Positions 8,291 through 16,289 of a DNA stretch of 64,000 bases are shown here, one piece after another (within the stretch, counting starts at the first letter, position 1; each line of letters starts with the position of its first letter). Source of the stretch: Ohtaekwangia koreensis (GTDB lineage Bacteria; Bacteroidota; Bacteroidia; Cytophagales; Cyclobacteriaceae); the NCBI RefSeq assembly GCF_900167975.1, contig NZ_FUZU01000001.1, forward strand, positions 1,522,580 to 1,586,579, read 5' to 3'. A program made the translations under genes and the position numbers. Under the pieces are notes generated by a model, which worked only from the letters and a program-made list of their open reading frames with translations, was not told the origin of the DNA and did not search any database.

Positions 8291-8368
8291 TTTGTTGCAG
8301 CGACTCTTTTTTCTCGAGTGGGTATATCTTTTTAGCAGGTTACTTGTTATGCACTTAATGCTGCAACG

Positions 8369-9445
8369 ATGAGTCTACTTGAATTTAACGAACGCGGAAT
8401 TTATTGCCCCAAAGCCGATGTCTACCTGGACCCCTGGAAGCCGGTTGACCGCGCCCTGATCTCTCATGGCCATTCCGATCATGCCAGTTGGGGGCATAAG
8501 CGTTATTTATGTTCATCGTCTGCAGCTCCTGTCATCAAACATCGTCTGCGGATGGATACGATCGAGACGGCAGATTATGGGAACCCGGTATATATCAACG
8601 GTGTTCAGTTCTCTTTTCATCCTGCCGGACATATTCCGGGATCCGCGCAAATCAGAGCAGAGTATAAAGGTGAGGTCTGGGTTTTTACCGGTGACTATAA
8701 ACTTGAACCAGACGGACTATCAGAGCCTTTTGAATTGGTGAAGTGTAATAGCTTCATTACCGAATCAACGTTTGGGCTACCCGTCTATAGCTGGAAACCA
8801 CAGCAGGAGATCTTTAACGAGATGAACGCATGGTGGCGCAAAAATCAAACAGAAGGAAAAGTATCGGTTATAGCCGGGTATACATTGGGTAAAAGCCAGC
8901 GACTCTTAAAGAATATAGATACGTCCATCGGAAAGATCATTGTGCATGGTGCAGTAGACTCAATCAATGAAGTGATGCGACAACAAGGTATAGATTTACC
9001 GGAAACACATCGCGTTACGAAAGAGAGTAAGAAACAGGATTTTGAAGGCGCACTGGTGATCTGTCCCCCCTCGGCAGTAGGCTCTCCGTGGATTCGCAGA
9101 TTTCTGCCGTACTCATTGGGTATAGCTTCGGGTTGGATGACGCTTCGAGGAGCAAGAAGAAGACGCGGTGCCGACAGAGGGTTTCCATTATCGGATCATG
9201 TCGATTGGAAAAGTCTGAATATAGCGGTAAAGGAAACCGGTGCAGAGAAAGTCTTTGTTACCCATGGCTACGCTGAAATATTTTCACAATGGCTTAATGA
9301 GAAAGGTATAGAAGCATACCCTGTGAAAACAGAATACGAAGGTGAATTGAGCGAAATTATTGAAGGCACTGATAAGACAAGTATGGAAGAAAATATAGGT
9401 ATATCTTCCGATGTCGATGCTAATGTTCAAACCTCAGAGAGTTGA
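8369..9445 (+). CDS. Ligase-associated DNA exonuclease (metallo-beta-lactamase/beta-CASP fold)
   Basis: A 358-residue nuclease. It carries the MBL metal-binding motif SHGHSDHASWG (HxHxDH) near residue 33, later ligands in HPAGHIPGSA and TGDYKLEPDG, and the beta-CASP-like segment with SDHVDW and FVTHGYAE. The family, often annotated as ligase-associated DNA exonuclease, is encoded next to an ATP-dependent ligase and is thought to process DNA ends for joining in the cytoplasm. Here the ligase follows after 19 bases, supporting an operon. The usual third partner, a ligase-associated DEAD/DEAH helicase, is not present. Confidence 0.92.
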   Translation: MSLLEFNERGIYCPKADVYLDPWKPVDRALISHGHSDHASWGHKRYLCSSSAAPVIKHRLRMDTIETADYGNPVYINGVQFSFHPAGHIPGSAQIRAEYKGEVWVFTGDYKLEPDGLSEPFELVKCNSFITESTFGLPVYSWKPQQEIFNEMNAWWRKNQTEGKVSVIAGYTLGKSQRLLKNIDTSIGKIIVHGAVDSINEVMRQQGIDLPETHRVTKESKKQDFEGALVICPPSAVGSPWIRRFLPYSLGIASGWMTLRGARRRRGADRGFPLSDHVDWKSLNIAVKETGAEKVFVTHGYAEIFSQWLNEKGIEAYPVKTEYEGELSEIIEGTDKTSMEENIGISSDVDANVQTSES

Positions 9446-9464
9446 TGCAGCCTAATTCCCTGCT

Positions 9465-11039
9465 ATGAAAAACTTCGCGCAACTATTTACAGATTTAGAT
9501 CGCACCACCAAAACGCTTGGCAAGATCAAGGCGTTGATGGAATACTTTCAGAAAGTTTCCGACCAGGATAAACTTTGGTCTATAGCATTGCTGTCTCATC
9601 GAAGACCAAAGCGAACGATTAATACAACGTTGCTGGCTACATGGGCTTCCGAATTATCAGGCTTTCCATCGTGGTTGTTTGCAGAATCCTATCATGTTGT
9701 AGGCGATCTTGCTGAAACCATTACGCTTTTACTTCCAGAGCCGGCAGAAGAATCAGATGAATCACTTACGTACTGGATCGATTTTATTCGTTCGCTCGAG
9801 CCATTGACAATCGAAGAGAAAAAAGAAAAAATTTTATGGGCCTGGAATCGCCTCACCGGCACGGAGCGCTTTGTCTTCAACAAGTTAATAACCGGTGGAT
9901 TCCGAATGGGTGTATCACAGCAACTTATGGTGAAAGCGCTTGCAAAACATACCGGAGCTCGTGAAAATATAGTGGCTCATAAGCTCATGGGAAACTGGTC
10001 GCCCGAAGCCGATACTTTTACACAATTGATGTTATCGGAGGATCAGAAAGATATATCAAAGCCATACCCGTTTTACCTGGCCTATGCGTTGGAAGGGGAA
10101 GTCAGTTCACTAGGAAATCCGCATGAATGGTTTGCTGAACATAAATGGGATGGCATTCGTGGACAAGTGATTGTACGCGACCGGCAATTGTTTGTATGGT
10201 CACGTGGAGAAGAATTGGTGACGGATAAATATCCGGAGTTTAACATCATGCTGGATTTGCTTCCGGATGGCACTGTACTCGATGGTGAAATTCTTCCTTT
10301 CAAAGACGATCAACCACTATCATTTAATCATTTGCAAACACGCATCGGCAGGAAAACATTAAGCGCAAAATTATTGAAGGAAGTCCCGGTATCTTTTGTT
10401 ACGTATGACCTGTTGGAATGGCAAGGCGAGGATGTTCGGCACTGGACTATGGATGTGCGAAGAAAAAAAGTAGAAGAGATCTGTTCTGTAAATAATGCTG
10501 TGTTACGAATCTCTGCGCTGGTGCAATTTGATACCTGGCAGCAACTTGCAGAAGAGCGTTCGCGTGCCCGCGATCTTTTTAGTGAAGGGATCATGTTGAA
10601 GAGAAAGGAATCCACGTATCGCAATGGAAGAAGGAGAGGAGATTGGTGGAAATGGAAAATAGATCCATTCACGGTAGATGCAGTGATGATCTACGCGATG
10701 CATGGTGCCGGGCGCAGAGCGAATCTATATACAGACTATACATTTGCGGCGTGGGATGGTGAGCAACTTGTTCCTTTTACAAAAGCCTATAGCGGGTTAA
10801 CCGATGAAGAAATTCGCGAAGTAGATCGTTGGGTGAAACAAAATACGATTGAACGCTTTGGTCCGGTACGGAGTGTTAAACCCGAGCTTGTCTTTGAGAT
10901 TGCCTTCGAAGGTATAGCAAAATCTTCGCGGCATAAATCCGGTATAGCATTGCGCTTTCCCCGCATAAAACGCTGGCGAAAAGATAAACCTGCCATCGAA
11001 GCCGATAACATTGAAAATCTTCGTAAACTTCTTGTATAA
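9465..11039 (+). CDS. ATP-dependent DNA ligase
   Basis: A 524-residue ligase with the order N-terminal DNA-binding domain (1-200), adenylation domain and OB-fold. The nucleotidyl-transfer motif I AEHKWDGIRGQ supplies the catalytic Lys near residue 228; motif III SRGEELVTDKYPEF, motif IV VLDGEILPF and motif V WWKWKIDPF are visible. It seals nicks or breaks using ATP and probably works with the exonuclease encoded just upstream. The length matches bacterial ligase-associated-exonuclease ligases. A non-replicative repair ligase is the most likely role. Confidence 0.93.
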   Translation: MKNFAQLFTDLDRTTKTLGKIKALMEYFQKVSDQDKLWSIALLSHRRPKRTINTTLLATWASELSGFPSWLFAESYHVVGDLAETITLLLPEPAEESDESLTYWIDFIRSLEPLTIEEKKEKILWAWNRLTGTERFVFNKLITGGFRMGVSQQLMVKALAKHTGARENIVAHKLMGNWSPEADTFTQLMLSEDQKDISKPYPFYLAYALEGEVSSLGNPHEWFAEHKWDGIRGQVIVRDRQLFVWSRGEELVTDKYPEFNIMLDLLPDGTVLDGEILPFKDDQPLSFNHLQTRIGRKTLSAKLLKEVPVSFVTYDLLEWQGEDVRHWTMDVRRKKVEEICSVNNAVLRISALVQFDTWQQLAEERSRARDLFSEGIMLKRKESTYRNGRRRGDWWKWKIDPFTVDAVMIYAMHGAGRRANLYTDYTFAAWDGEQLVPFTKAYSGLTDEEIREVDRWVKQNTIERFGPVRSVKPELVFEIAFEGIAKSSRHKSGIALRFPRIKRWRKDKPAIEADNIENLRKLLV

Positions 11040-11136
11040 ACGTTGTATGTGATACTGCAATTGTTTTCTGTCGATTTTAGAGAAGGAGTATAATAAAGTA
11101 TTACGCTTAACGGTATAAACTCGCTATCTTCAAAAT

Positions 11137-11553
11137 ATGGTTCGTCTATACATCATACTGTTTTTGCTGTTGCCTATAGCTATACAGGCACAGGAGCAAC
11201 CGTCTGATGAAATCCGGAAAAGTATATATTTCGGAGGAGGCAGTTATGATATAGATGAATTTCAAGCCTTAGAACTATATCATTGGCTGGATTCTTTTCC
11301 CAATCTCCTCGAAAAATATCAGATTCATTTAATCAGTCATACCGATCCTATAGGAGGGAAGCAATTTAACGAATGGCTTTCCAAAATGCGTAGCGAGTCC
11401 GTTCAACATCTCTTGCTCGAAAAGGAAATCCCCGAGCATAAAATCACGATTAAGGATTGGGGACTTGAAAACCCGGTATATAGCAACCAGACTTTTTCAG
11501 GTATGCAAATGAACCGCAGGGTTGATGTGATCCTTTATCCCATCGTTTTCTAA
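11137..11553 (+). CDS. OmpA-like domain protein, secreted
   Basis: A 138-residue protein with a signal peptide (YIILFLLLPIAIQAQ) and an OmpA-C-like peptidoglycan-binding domain: IYFGGGSYDIDEFQALELYH, IHLISHTDPIGGKQFNEWLS, MRSESVQHLL, ending with MQMNRRVDVILYP. The HTDPIGG-N-LS-R-A pattern and the terminal NRRV are the family's signature. It likely binds peptidoglycan diaminopimelate in the periplasm. It is a minimal stand-alone domain, with no barrel attached. Confidence 0.85.
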   Translation: MVRLYIILFLLLPIAIQAQEQPSDEIRKSIYFGGGSYDIDEFQALELYHWLDSFPNLLEKYQIHLISHTDPIGGKQFNEWLSKMRSESVQHLLLEKEIPEHKITIKDWGLENPVYSNQTFSGMQMNRRVDVILYPIVF

Positions 11554-11583
11554 ATTCAAGCGATCAAAAGATCTGTAGCGATC

Positions 11584-11599
11584 TGTCCGATTTAGGACA
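11584..11599. promoter_or_regulatory. Dyad TGTCC-N6-GGACA, candidate enhancer-binding site
   Basis: Perfect inverted repeat TGTCC / GGACA with a 6-base spacer, about 75-90 bases upstream of the candidate sigma-54 promoter, a distance suited to an enhancer-binding protein. A further half-site GGAC lies just downstream. Confidence 0.4.
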
Positions 11600-11672
11600 C
11601 CGTTTTGCACAACCGGACGAAGCGATATGACCTGAAATCTCGTTTTCAGGCATCCTGAGCGCAAAAAGTCAT

Positions 11673-11688
11673 TGGCACATTGTTGGCA
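11673..11688 (+). promoter_or_regulatory. Candidate sigma-54 promoter
   Basis: TGGCAC-N4-TTGGCA-like element with the invariant GG (11674-11675) and GC (11686-11687) separated by exactly 10 bases, as sigma-54 requires. It would start transcription near 11699, about 50 bases before the ABC ATPase start. One mismatch to the -12 consensus. Confidence 0.55.
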
Positions 11689-11748
11689 AAGGGAGTGTGA
11701 AGAGATCAAATTCACATTCATCTCCGGTTTTAATGTTTTAAAAAAAAT

Positions 11749-12435
11749 ATGATCAAACTACGCGATATCGATAAGTACGTGGACTCCCGTTTCCAGCGCA
11801 CTTTTATTCTGAAAGGTGTAAACCTCGATGTTCAACAAGGAGAGTTTCTAACCATCATGGGCCCAAGCGGTGCCGGTAAATCTACACTGATGAACATCAT
11901 TGGTATGTTGGATGAACCTACAGAAGGTGAATATTTTTTCTTCGATGAGCCTGTGCACAAGATGAAAGAAAAACAGAAGTCTGATATGCACAAGAATTAT
12001 ATAGGCTTCATCTTTCAGGCATATCACCTTATTGACGAACTGACGGTATATGAAAACATTGAAACACCTCTGCTATATAAAGGCGTAAGCGGTAGTCAGC
12101 GTAAAAGCATGGTGGCAGAAATGCTCGATCGTTTTAACATGGTCGCGAAGAAAGATCTTTTCCCCGAGCAACTCAGCGGTGGACAACAACAACTAGTAGG
12201 TATAGCACGTGCCATTGTTGGACAACCAAAATTATTGCTGGCCGATGAACCAACGGGTAACCTGCATTCTGATCAGGGTAAACAGATCATGGAAATATTC
12301 CGCAAGCTTAATGATGAAGGTATCACGATTATACAGGTAACGCACTCTGAAGAAAATGCACGATACGGTAAACGTATTGTAAGAGTAGGCGATGGTACAA
12401 TCGTAGCAGATGAAAGAGTATTGGTTAATGCATAA
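11749..12435 (+). CDS. ABC transporter ATP-binding protein (LolD/MacB type)
   Basis: A 228-residue ATPase with Walker A GPSGAGKSTLMN (near residue 39), Q-loop GFIFQAYHLI, signature LSGGQQQLVGIARAIV and Walker B LLLADEPTGNL, then a switch His in IIQVTHSEE. This subgroup drives MacB/FtsX/LolCE-like permeases that move lipoproteins, peptides or drugs. The permease itself is not adjacent; the next gene is a TolC-type outer-membrane factor, so the pair probably serves a permease encoded elsewhere. A probable sigma-54 promoter precedes it. Confidence 0.9.
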   Translation: MIKLRDIDKYVDSRFQRTFILKGVNLDVQQGEFLTIMGPSGAGKSTLMNIIGMLDEPTEGEYFFFDEPVHKMKEKQKSDMHKNYIGFIFQAYHLIDELTVYENIETPLLYKGVSGSQRKSMVAEMLDRFNMVAKKDLFPEQLSGGQQQLVGIARAIVGQPKLLLADEPTGNLHSDQGKQIMEIFRKLNDEGITIIQVTHSEENARYGKRIVRVGDGTIVADERVLVNA

Positions 12436-12442
12436 AGTAAAA

Positions 12443-13783
12443 ATGAAAAGACTATTTACACTTTTAGTATTCGGGTGGAGCCTTTCAGCGTATGCACAAC
12501 AACAGGCTCCTGCTATATTAACGTTTAAGGACGCTGTTAAGATTGGCCTTGAAAATAATGTAACGCTGAATCAACAGAAAAATCAACTGGAGTATACGCA
12601 GATCAATAAAACTTCCTCACTGCTTCAGCTCGGTCCGAGTGTGCAGGCAAACGGAAGCGCATATCGAAACGATGGTAACTCCTTTAACCAAAACCGCGGT
12701 GAGGTTGTCAATGGTGTTATCGACTTTGTTAACGGATCGGTTGATGCAAACATGCCGATCTTCAATGGCTTACGCCAGGTTAATTCCTATAGGCAAGCGA
12801 ACAGCGCTAATGAAGCACAACTTCATCAGGTAAACCGCTCAAGCCAGGATGTAATTCGCGATGTATCCAATCAGTTTTTGTTATGCATGTTGGATCAGCA
12901 ATTGATCAAGATCAATGAAGAGAATGTTAATACGCAAAAAGTACAGTATGATCAAATCAAAGAGCAAGTGGAGTTAGGCAGTAAAGCCGAAGCTGATCTT
13001 TACAACCAGGAGTACCAGTTAAAAAATGCTGAGCTTACACTGCTACGCGCACGCAATACTTATAAAAACGATAAAGCGACTCTAGCCATTACGTTGCAAA
13101 TCGACCCGCTGGCCTTTGAAGTTTCATTGGTGGATTGGGATATGAATTCCGTATTGATCGATAGTCTTTCGCTGGACGAAATGTATACTGTAGCGATGGA
13201 TCGAAGAAGCGATCTGAAGCAAGCACACTACAACGAGAAAGCAACACACTTTGGATATTCATCTATGAAAGGAAGGTATATGCCAAGTATATATGCGGGA
13301 GCATCCTATGGATCGCGCTATAACTATATCTATGGTGATGAAAACAGATCGTTTAATGATCAGTTCACCAAAGATAATACGCAATTAAGCTATGGACTCA
13401 GTATAACCATCCCCATCTATAACGGATTATTATACCGTGCACAGGCAGCGCAAACAAAAGTAACGTACGAGAATGCGAAGATTCAGCATAAGAATGTGGA
13501 GGTTACCGTGAAGAGTGATGTGCTTCGCGCATTCCAGAATTTCAGCGATGCGAAAACTGCTTATGCAGCTTCGGAATCACAACTGCGATCGGCCGAACTG
13601 GCTTATAAGATGGAAAAGGAACGTTATGATCTCGGAATCTCCGATATTACACAACTCACGATCATAAACCAGGCCTATATCAAAGCGCAAGGTGATTTTC
13701 AGAATTCGAAATTCACACTGATGTTCCAAAGGTTGCTGATCAATTATGCTATCGGTACATTGAAGTTTGAGGATATTCCATAG
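12443..13783 (+). CDS. TolC family outer-membrane efflux protein
   Basis: A 446-residue outer-membrane factor with a signal peptide (RLFTLLVFGWSLSAYAQ) and two OEP repeats: ILTFKDAVKIGLENNVTLNQ near the mature N-terminus and YGLSITIPIYNGLLYRAQAA near residue 320, with long coiled-coil helices rich in Gln, Ala and Asn. It forms the trimeric exit duct for tripartite efflux or secretion systems. It starts 7 bases after the ABC ATPase gene, so they are co-transcribed. The ATG at 12443 is chosen because it starts the signal peptide; earlier in-frame codons overlap the ATPase gene. Confidence 0.88.
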   Translation: MKRLFTLLVFGWSLSAYAQQQAPAILTFKDAVKIGLENNVTLNQQKNQLEYTQINKTSSLLQLGPSVQANGSAYRNDGNSFNQNRGEVVNGVIDFVNGSVDANMPIFNGLRQVNSYRQANSANEAQLHQVNRSSQDVIRDVSNQFLLCMLDQQLIKINEENVNTQKVQYDQIKEQVELGSKAEADLYNQEYQLKNAELTLLRARNTYKNDKATLAITLQIDPLAFEVSLVDWDMNSVLIDSLSLDEMYTVAMDRRSDLKQAHYNEKATHFGYSSMKGRYMPSIYAGASYGSRYNYIYGDENRSFNDQFTKDNTQLSYGLSITIPIYNGLLYRAQAAQTKVTYENAKIQHKNVEVTVKSDVLRAFQNFSDAKTAYAASESQLRSAELAYKMEKERYDLGISDITQLTIINQAYIKAQGDFQNSKFTLMFQRLLINYAIGTLKFEDIP

Positions 13784-13807
13784 CAAAGACTTTTTAACCA
13801 AACCCCG

Positions 13808-13842
13808 AAAAGCCCTTTCTGATTTATTCATGAGGGCTTTTT
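13808..13842 (+). terminator. Intrinsic terminator
   Basis: Stem AAAAGCCCT / AGGGCTTTTT with T-run, directly behind the TolC gene. Confidence 0.85.
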
Positions 13843-13873
13843 ACTTTGTATGAAACATTCGCACGGCAACACA

Positions 13874-13904
13874 TTTATACTTCATTACAAATTTAGTACC
13901 TTTG
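13874..13904 (+). promoter_or_regulatory. Bacteroidota-type promoter of rpsA
   Basis: TTTA-N19-TACCTTTG: a full -7 element (TAnnTTTG) with a 3-of-4 match to the -33 TTTG at the correct distance, about 100 bases before rpsA. Confidence 0.6.
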
Positions 13905-13908
13905 CACC

Positions 13909-13947
13909 CCTGTTCGGGTGAACAGGCCCTTGTCATTACTTCAAGGG
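13909..13947 (+). promoter_or_regulatory. Tandem hairpins in the rpsA leader
   Basis: Two back-to-back perfect hairpins: CCTGTTC-gggt-GAACAGG at 13909-13926, here starting about where transcription would begin, and CCCTTG-N9-CAAGGG at 13927-13947. They lie in an approximately 100-base untranslated leader. S1 represses its own translation in Enterobacteria through leader structure; a similar control here is an inference. Confidence 0.5.
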
Positions 13948-14007
13948 AATTCAAAACAAATTTGTAGTAGTCCGCCCGGCTGCTGCATGTACTTAAAGGG
14001 CTAATAC

Positions 14008-16011
14008 ATGGCAAAATCACAGAAACCTGGTGAAAGACCCAGAAAACCTGTTGAACCGAAGGAACCTTTGAAAGGTGCTTCTAAGACAAAATCAGTAAAG
14101 ATCGATGTTGACGAAGATGATCCGTTAGCAGAAATCAAATCCCTCCAGAAAGAGGAAATCACAACAGAAGCCATTCCGGTTTCAGAATTAAAGAAAGCTA
14201 AGTACGAAAAGCAGATCCCAGGTCAGTTTGACTTTGAAGCATTCGACTCTAAAGGTTTTGGAGAAGGATACTCAAAAGAGAAACGTGCTGAGATGGAGCA
14301 AATGTACTCTGGTACCGTTACTTCTGTTAACAGTGGTGAAGTAGTGAAAGGTACCGTAGTAGGTATCAACGATCGTGACGTTATTTTGAACATTGGCTTC
14401 AAGTCTGATGGTCTTGTACCATTGGCTGAATTCAAGGAGATGACGAATTTGAAGATCGGAGATGTAGTTGACTTGTTCATTGAAGAGCGTGAAGACGCTA
14501 TGGGACAACTTGTACTAAGCCGCAGAAAAGCGAAGCTTGTTAAAGGTTGGGAATATGTGCAGACTGCATTGGATAAAGATGAGGTTATCGAAGGTTTTGT
14601 TAAACGCAGAACAAAAGGTGGTCTTATCGTGGATGTATTTGGGATCGAGGCATTCTTGCCAGGTTCACAGATCGACGTTAAGCCGATCCGCGATTTCGAT
14701 ATCTATGTAAATAAAAACATCGAAGTGAAAGTTGTGAAAATCAACTACACGAACGATAACGTAGTTGTATCGCATAAAGTACTGATCGAGAAAGATCTTG
14801 AGCAACAGAAAGCCGCTATCCTTACGAACCTTGAAAAAGGTCAGGTATTGGAAGGCGTTATCAAGAACATGACCAACTTCGGTGTGTTCATCGATCTTGG
14901 TGGTGTTGACGGATTACTTCACATCACTGATATCAGCTGGGGACGTATCAACCATCCGGAAGAAGTTCTTAAGCTTGATCAGACGGTTAAGGTTGTTGTA
15001 CTTGACTTCGATGAAGACAAGAAGAGAATTTCTCTGGGTATGAAGCAACTTACAGCTCATCCTTGGGATGCGCTTGCTGCTGAAATCCAGGTTGGTTCTA
15101 AAGTGAAAGGTAAGATCGTAAACGTAGCTGACTACGGAGCGTTCCTTGAACTGCAACCTGGTGTTGAAGGCTTGATCCACGTAAGTGAAATGAGCTGGTC
15201 ACAACACTTACGCAATCCACAAGACTTCATGAAAGTTGGTGACGAAGTTGAAGCTGTTGTATTGACGCTTGATCGCGATGAGCGCAAGATGTCACTCGGC
15301 ATCAAACAACTTACTGAAGATCCTTGGACACGTCAGGATGTTCTTTCTAAATACGCTGTTGGTACAAAACATAAAGGCATCGTTCGTAACCTTACAAACT
15401 TCGGTCTCTTCATCGAGCTTGAAGAAGGTATCGATGGTCTTGTGCACGTATCAGACTTGAGCTGGACGAAGAAGATTAAACATCCTTCTGAGTTTGTGAA
15501 AGTTGGCGAATCTATGGAAGTACAAGTACTTGAATTGGATGCAGCGAACCGCAGATTGGCTCTCAGCCATAAGCACATGGAAGAAAATCCTTGGGATACT
15601 TTCGAAACTGTATTTACAATTGGTTCAGTACACAAAGCTACTATCATCAACAAAAATGATAAAGGCGCAGTACTTGAATTGCCATACGGTATAGAAGGAT
15701 TTGTTGCAGCTAAGAATCTTGCGAAAGAAGATAACTCAAAAGCAGAAGTTGGTGAATCACTAGACTTCAAAGTGCTTGAGTTCTCTAAAGAAGACAGAAG
15801 AATTGTGCTTTCACACAAATCAATCTGGTCAGCTGACGAAGAGAAACCTGCAGCTGCTGCTGGAGCCGCTAAAGGTGGTAAGAAAGCCCCTGCTAAAGGA
15901 GCTTCTATCCAATCTATAAATCAACAGAACGAGAAGTCTACCCTCGGAGATCTGGAAGCGTTAAGCGCGCTGAAAGAAAAAATGCAGGGTGGTGAAGGTA
16001 AGGGTGAATAA
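14008..16011 (+). CDS. rpsA: 30S ribosomal protein S1
   Basis: A 667-residue protein with six S1 RNA-binding domains, beginning near residues 110, 192, 278, 363, 450 and 538 (e.g. VLEGVIKNMTNFGVFIDLGG, VKGKIVNVADYGAFLELQPG). S1 recruits mRNA to the 30S subunit and is especially important in Bacteroidota, where Shine-Dalgarno sequences are weak. A 100-residue charged N-terminal extension and a Lys/Ala-rich C-terminal tail (residues 610-640) flank the domains, as usual for this phylum. It is a single-gene transcript with its own promoter, hairpin leader and terminator. Codon use is clearly that of a highly expressed gene. Confidence 0.97.
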   Translation: MAKSQKPGERPRKPVEPKEPLKGASKTKSVKIDVDEDDPLAEIKSLQKEEITTEAIPVSELKKAKYEKQIPGQFDFEAFDSKGFGEGYSKEKRAEMEQMYSGTVTSVNSGEVVKGTVVGINDRDVILNIGFKSDGLVPLAEFKEMTNLKIGDVVDLFIEEREDAMGQLVLSRRKAKLVKGWEYVQTALDKDEVIEGFVKRRTKGGLIVDVFGIEAFLPGSQIDVKPIRDFDIYVNKNIEVKVVKINYTNDNVVVSHKVLIEKDLEQQKAAILTNLEKGQVLEGVIKNMTNFGVFIDLGGVDGLLHITDISWGRINHPEEVLKLDQTVKVVVLDFDEDKKRISLGMKQLTAHPWDALAAEIQVGSKVKGKIVNVADYGAFLELQPGVEGLIHVSEMSWSQHLRNPQDFMKVGDEVEAVVLTLDRDERKMSLGIKQLTEDPWTRQDVLSKYAVGTKHKGIVRNLTNFGLFIELEEGIDGLVHVSDLSWTKKIKHPSEFVKVGESMEVQVLELDAANRRLALSHKHMEENPWDTFETVFTIGSVHKATIINKNDKGAVLELPYGIEGFVAAKNLAKEDNSKAEVGESLDFKVLEFSKEDRRIVLSHKSIWSADEEKPAAAAGAAKGGKKAPAKGASIQSINQQNEKSTLGDLEALSALKEKMQGGEGKGE

Positions 16012-16033
16012 CCTTTTCTGAAATAAGAAGAAG

Positions 16034-16066
16034 AAAGGTGGCTTAATTGGCCACCTTTTCTTTTTT
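16034..16066 (+). terminator. Intrinsic terminator of rpsA
   Basis: Stem AAAGGTGGC / GCCACCTTT with a T-rich tail (ttttcttttt), 23 bases after the rpsA stop. Confidence 0.9.
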
Positions 16067-16072
16067 ACTACG

Positions 16073-16102
16073 TTGCAAACACAATTGATTTTTATAGTTT
16101 TG
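16073..16102 (+). promoter_or_regulatory. Promoter of tRNA-Cys
   Basis: TTG-N19-TAGTTTTG: matches the Bacteroidota -33/-7 consensus with exact 19-base spacing, about 47 bases before the tRNA. Confidence 0.65.
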
Positions 16103-16148
16103 TGCTTTGTAACAAATAACACACTCACACTATTTCACACATTTGAAA

Positions 16149-16219
16149 GGTCTCGTGGCCGAGTGGCTAGGCTGAGCTCTGCAAAAGCTCCTACAGCGGT
16201 TCGAATCCGCTCGAGACCT
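16149..16219 (+). tRNA. tRNA-Cys (anticodon GCA)
   Basis: A 71-base cloverleaf. Acceptor stem GGTCTCG / CGAGACC closes perfectly; anticodon stem GAGCT / AGCTC holds the loop CTGCAAA with anticodon GCA at 16181-16183; the T-stem/loop AGCGG-TTCGAAT-CCGCT is complete. The discriminator base is T, an identity element for cysteine tRNAs. CCA is not encoded. The 3' end from base 16199 is the prophage attachment core, so the functional tRNA is rebuilt by phage integration, and its natural downstream terminator has been moved to the far side of the prophage (45737-45771). Confidence 0.96.
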
Positions 16220-16221
16220 CT
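16199..16221 (+). repeat. attL core (23-bp direct repeat)
   Basis: The 3' part of tRNA-Cys plus two bases, identical to 45713-45735. Bases on both sides differ, so the repeat is exactly 23 bp. It marks the left prophage end. Confidence 0.95.
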
Positions 16222-16226
16222 TTTTT

Positions 16227-16264
16227 AAACCCTAAGGCTCTGTATATGAGTTACTTAGGGTTTT
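16227..16264 (+). terminator. Phage-supplied terminator behind tRNA-Cys
   Basis: Stem AAACCCTAAG (16227-16236) / CTTAGGGTTT (16254-16263) followed by T/A. It lies immediately inside attL and would replace the chromosomal terminator separated by integration. Confidence 0.6.
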
Positions 16265-16265
16265 A

Positions 16266-16289
16266 TTGTATGACAACGTTGTATGACAA
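16266..16289. promoter_or_regulatory. Integrase arm-type site candidates, left arm (two copies)
   Basis: TTGTATGACAA at 16266-16276 and 16279-16289, a 13-base start-to-start spacing. The same 11-mer occurs near attR (45586-45660). Its presence only at the two phage ends, close to the att cores, is what arm-type sites of a lambda-like integrase look like. Confidence 0.6.

Noticed and set aside
14223-15818. Several antisense frames in rpsA
   Set aside because: Shadow frames of a codon-biased ribosomal protein gene.
16246-16269. Upstream start for the lipoprotein gene at 16246
   Set aside because: It lies inside the terminator hairpin and would add eight residues in front of the signal peptide.
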